Shown: positions 12,102-13,082 of the stretch, piece by piece
How positions within the stretch are numbered: position 1 is the stretch's first letter
Layout: each line of letters opens with the position of its first letter
Assembly: GCA_029880425.1 (NCBI GenBank)
Contig: JAOUOK010000009.1
Location: forward strand, 1 to 13,082
Reading direction: 5' to 3'
Source: Gammaproteobacteria bacterium
Lineage (GTDB): Bacteria > Pseudomonadota > Gammaproteobacteria > UBA6429 > Thiohalophilaceae
DNA length: 13,082 bases
Position numbers and translations under genes: made by a program
The notes under the pieces: model-generated
Database searches by the model: none
Told to the model about the DNA's origin: nothing
Seen by the model: the letters and a program-made list of their open reading frames with translations, nothing else

Positions 12102-13082
12102 TTGATTACTACAGCTAATATCACCATGCAATTTGGGCCCAAGCCCCTTTTTGAAGACATCTCCGTTAAATTTGGAAACGGCAATCGTTACGGCCTGATT
12201 GGTGCCAATGGTTGCGGTAAATCAACTTTTATGAAAATTCTCGGCGGCGATCTGGAGCAAACATCGGGTACCGTTAATGTTGACGAAAATGAAACCGTCG
12301 GTAAACTTGGCCAGGATCAATTTGCCTTTGAAGAATACACCGTACTCGATACTGTCATCATGGGTGATAAACGATTATGGCCCATCAAACAGGAACGCGA
12401 CCGCATTTATTCTTTAGCTGAAATGACTGAAGAAGAAGGTATGAAAGTTGCCGAGCTTGAGGTCGAGTTCGCCGAACTTGATGGTTATACCGCAGAATCT
12501 CGTGCAGGTGAATTATTGCTTGGTCTTGAAATTCCTGAAGAACAACACACGGGGCTGATGAGTGCAGTGGCACCGGGCTGGAAGTTGCGTGTATTACTGG
12601 CACAGGCCCTGTTTGCTGATCCGGATATCATGTTACTCGATGAGCCTACTAATAACCTCGATATTAATACTATTCGCTGGTTGGAAAATGTGTTGAATGA
12701 ACGTAAAAGCACCATGATTATCATTTCGCATGATCGTCACTTCTTAAACAGTGTTTGTACTCACATGGCAGATCTTGACTACGGTGAACTGCGCCTCTTC
12801 CCGGGTAACTATGATCAATATATGACCGCTGCAACACAGGCACGGGAACAACTACATGCTGACAATGACAAGAAAAAAGCACAAATTGCTGAACTGCAGT
12901 CTTTTGTCAGCCGATTCTCTGCTAATGCCTCAAAAGCTAAACAAGCAACGTCACGAGCCAAGCAACTCGAAAAAATTCAGCTTACCGAAGTAAAACCTTC
13001 AAGCAGACAAAATCCCTTTATCCGTTTTGAGCAGGATAAAAAACTTTATCGTAATGCATTTGAAATCGAAGATATGAGTAAT
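12102..13082 (+). CDS. ybiT: ABC-F family ATPase YbiT, N-terminal part (cut by window end)
   Basis: The first 327 residues of a duplicated ABC ATPase without membrane domains. ABC-F proteins bind the ribosome near the E site and influence translation. ATPase domain 1 holds Walker [10 protein letters not shown] (34-42), Walker [13 protein letters not shown] (176-187) and the switch histidine H210. The signature region reads [18 protein letters not shown] (154-171), the YbiT-type form without LSGGQ. The basic helical linker (about 236-310) includes [16 protein letters not shown] (263-278). Identity to E. coli YbiT, as I remember it, is high throughout. The start is TTG at 12102, with GGAAG 8 bases upstream. 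This aligns exactly with the E. coli start, eight residues before MQFG. The ATG at 12126 is that internal methionine. Walker A has Cys where E. coli has Ser. The second ATPase domain lies beyond the window. Confidence 0.93.
   Translation, partial: MITTANITMQFGPKPLFEDISVKFGNGNRYGLIGANGCGKSTFMKILGGDLEQTSGTVNVDENETVGKLGQDQFAFEEYTVLDTVIMGDKRLWPIKQERDRIYSLAEMTEEEGMKVAELEVEFAELDGYTAESRAGELLLGLEIPEEQHTGLMSAVAPGWKLRVLLAQALFADPDIMLLDEPTNNLDINTIRWLENVLNERKSTMIIISHDRHFLNSVCTHMADLDYGELRLFPGNYDQYMTAATQAREQLHADNDKKKAQIAELQSFVSRFSANASKAKQATSRAKQLEKIQLTEVKPSSRQNPFIRFEQDKKLYRNAFEIEDMSN

Noticed and set aside
12385..12724. Minus-strand reading frames opposite ybiT
   Set aside because: Overlapping frames antisense to a well-conserved gene, with no ribosome site or recognisable protein.
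1..13082. A complete new defence, mobile or biosynthetic system
   Set aside because: Most genes are conserved housekeeping or signalling families in ordinary operons. No repeats, integrase, transposase, toxin pair or biosynthetic cluster could be found.

Overview
The window reads as ordinary chromosomal DNA from an AT-rich gammaproteobacterium. The evidence is gene content: RimP with an attenuator-like leader, PdxH, a DUF3025 protein, and close relatives of E. coli RhlE and YbiT. Species cannot be named from sequence alone. I see no phage, insertion sequence, CRISPR array, rRNA or tRNA.

Layout. (1) 1-3673, minus strand: a GAF-GGDEF-EAL cyclic-di-GMP protein, then a receiver-HATPase protein with a strong sigma-28 (FliA) type promoter, then rimP behind its own promoter and a leader terminator. 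NusA, the usual gene after rimP, is not visible in the last 61 bases at the left edge. (2) 3942-5876, minus strand: a likely three-gene operon of a small membrane protein, pdxH and DUF3025. (3) 6035-7579, plus strand: a B12-binding-type radical SAM protein with a DUF4080-like C-terminus, divergent from the pdxH operon. (4) 7599-7858, minus strand: remnants of a broken gene with an in-frame TGA, beyond a MscS-type channel gene (7872-8990). (5) 9096-11606: a cold-shock protein gene and rhlE, divergent from a shared 459-base control region. Both leaders are long and structured, and rhlE is followed closely by a NYN-domain putative nuclease. (6) 11654-11887, minus strand: a small ferredoxin-fold-like protein. 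(7) 12102 to the right edge, plus strand: the first 327 codons of a YbiT-type ABC-F ATPase, starting at TTG.

How the genes may work together. The left block links signal transduction to motility: the receiver-HATPase is apparently transcribed by the flagellar sigma factor and sits beside a cyclic-di-GMP enzyme. This resembles partner-switching circuits in which a receiver/HATPase protein controls an anti-anti-sigma protein and a cyclic-di-GMP enzyme. The right block groups RNA and translation functions: RNA chaperone, RNA helicase, putative RNase and ribosome-associated ABC-F. No complete new system is demonstrated. The most useful leads are the sigma-28 promoter, the csp/rhlE leader structures, the unexplained broken gene near 7600-7860, and the rimP leader.
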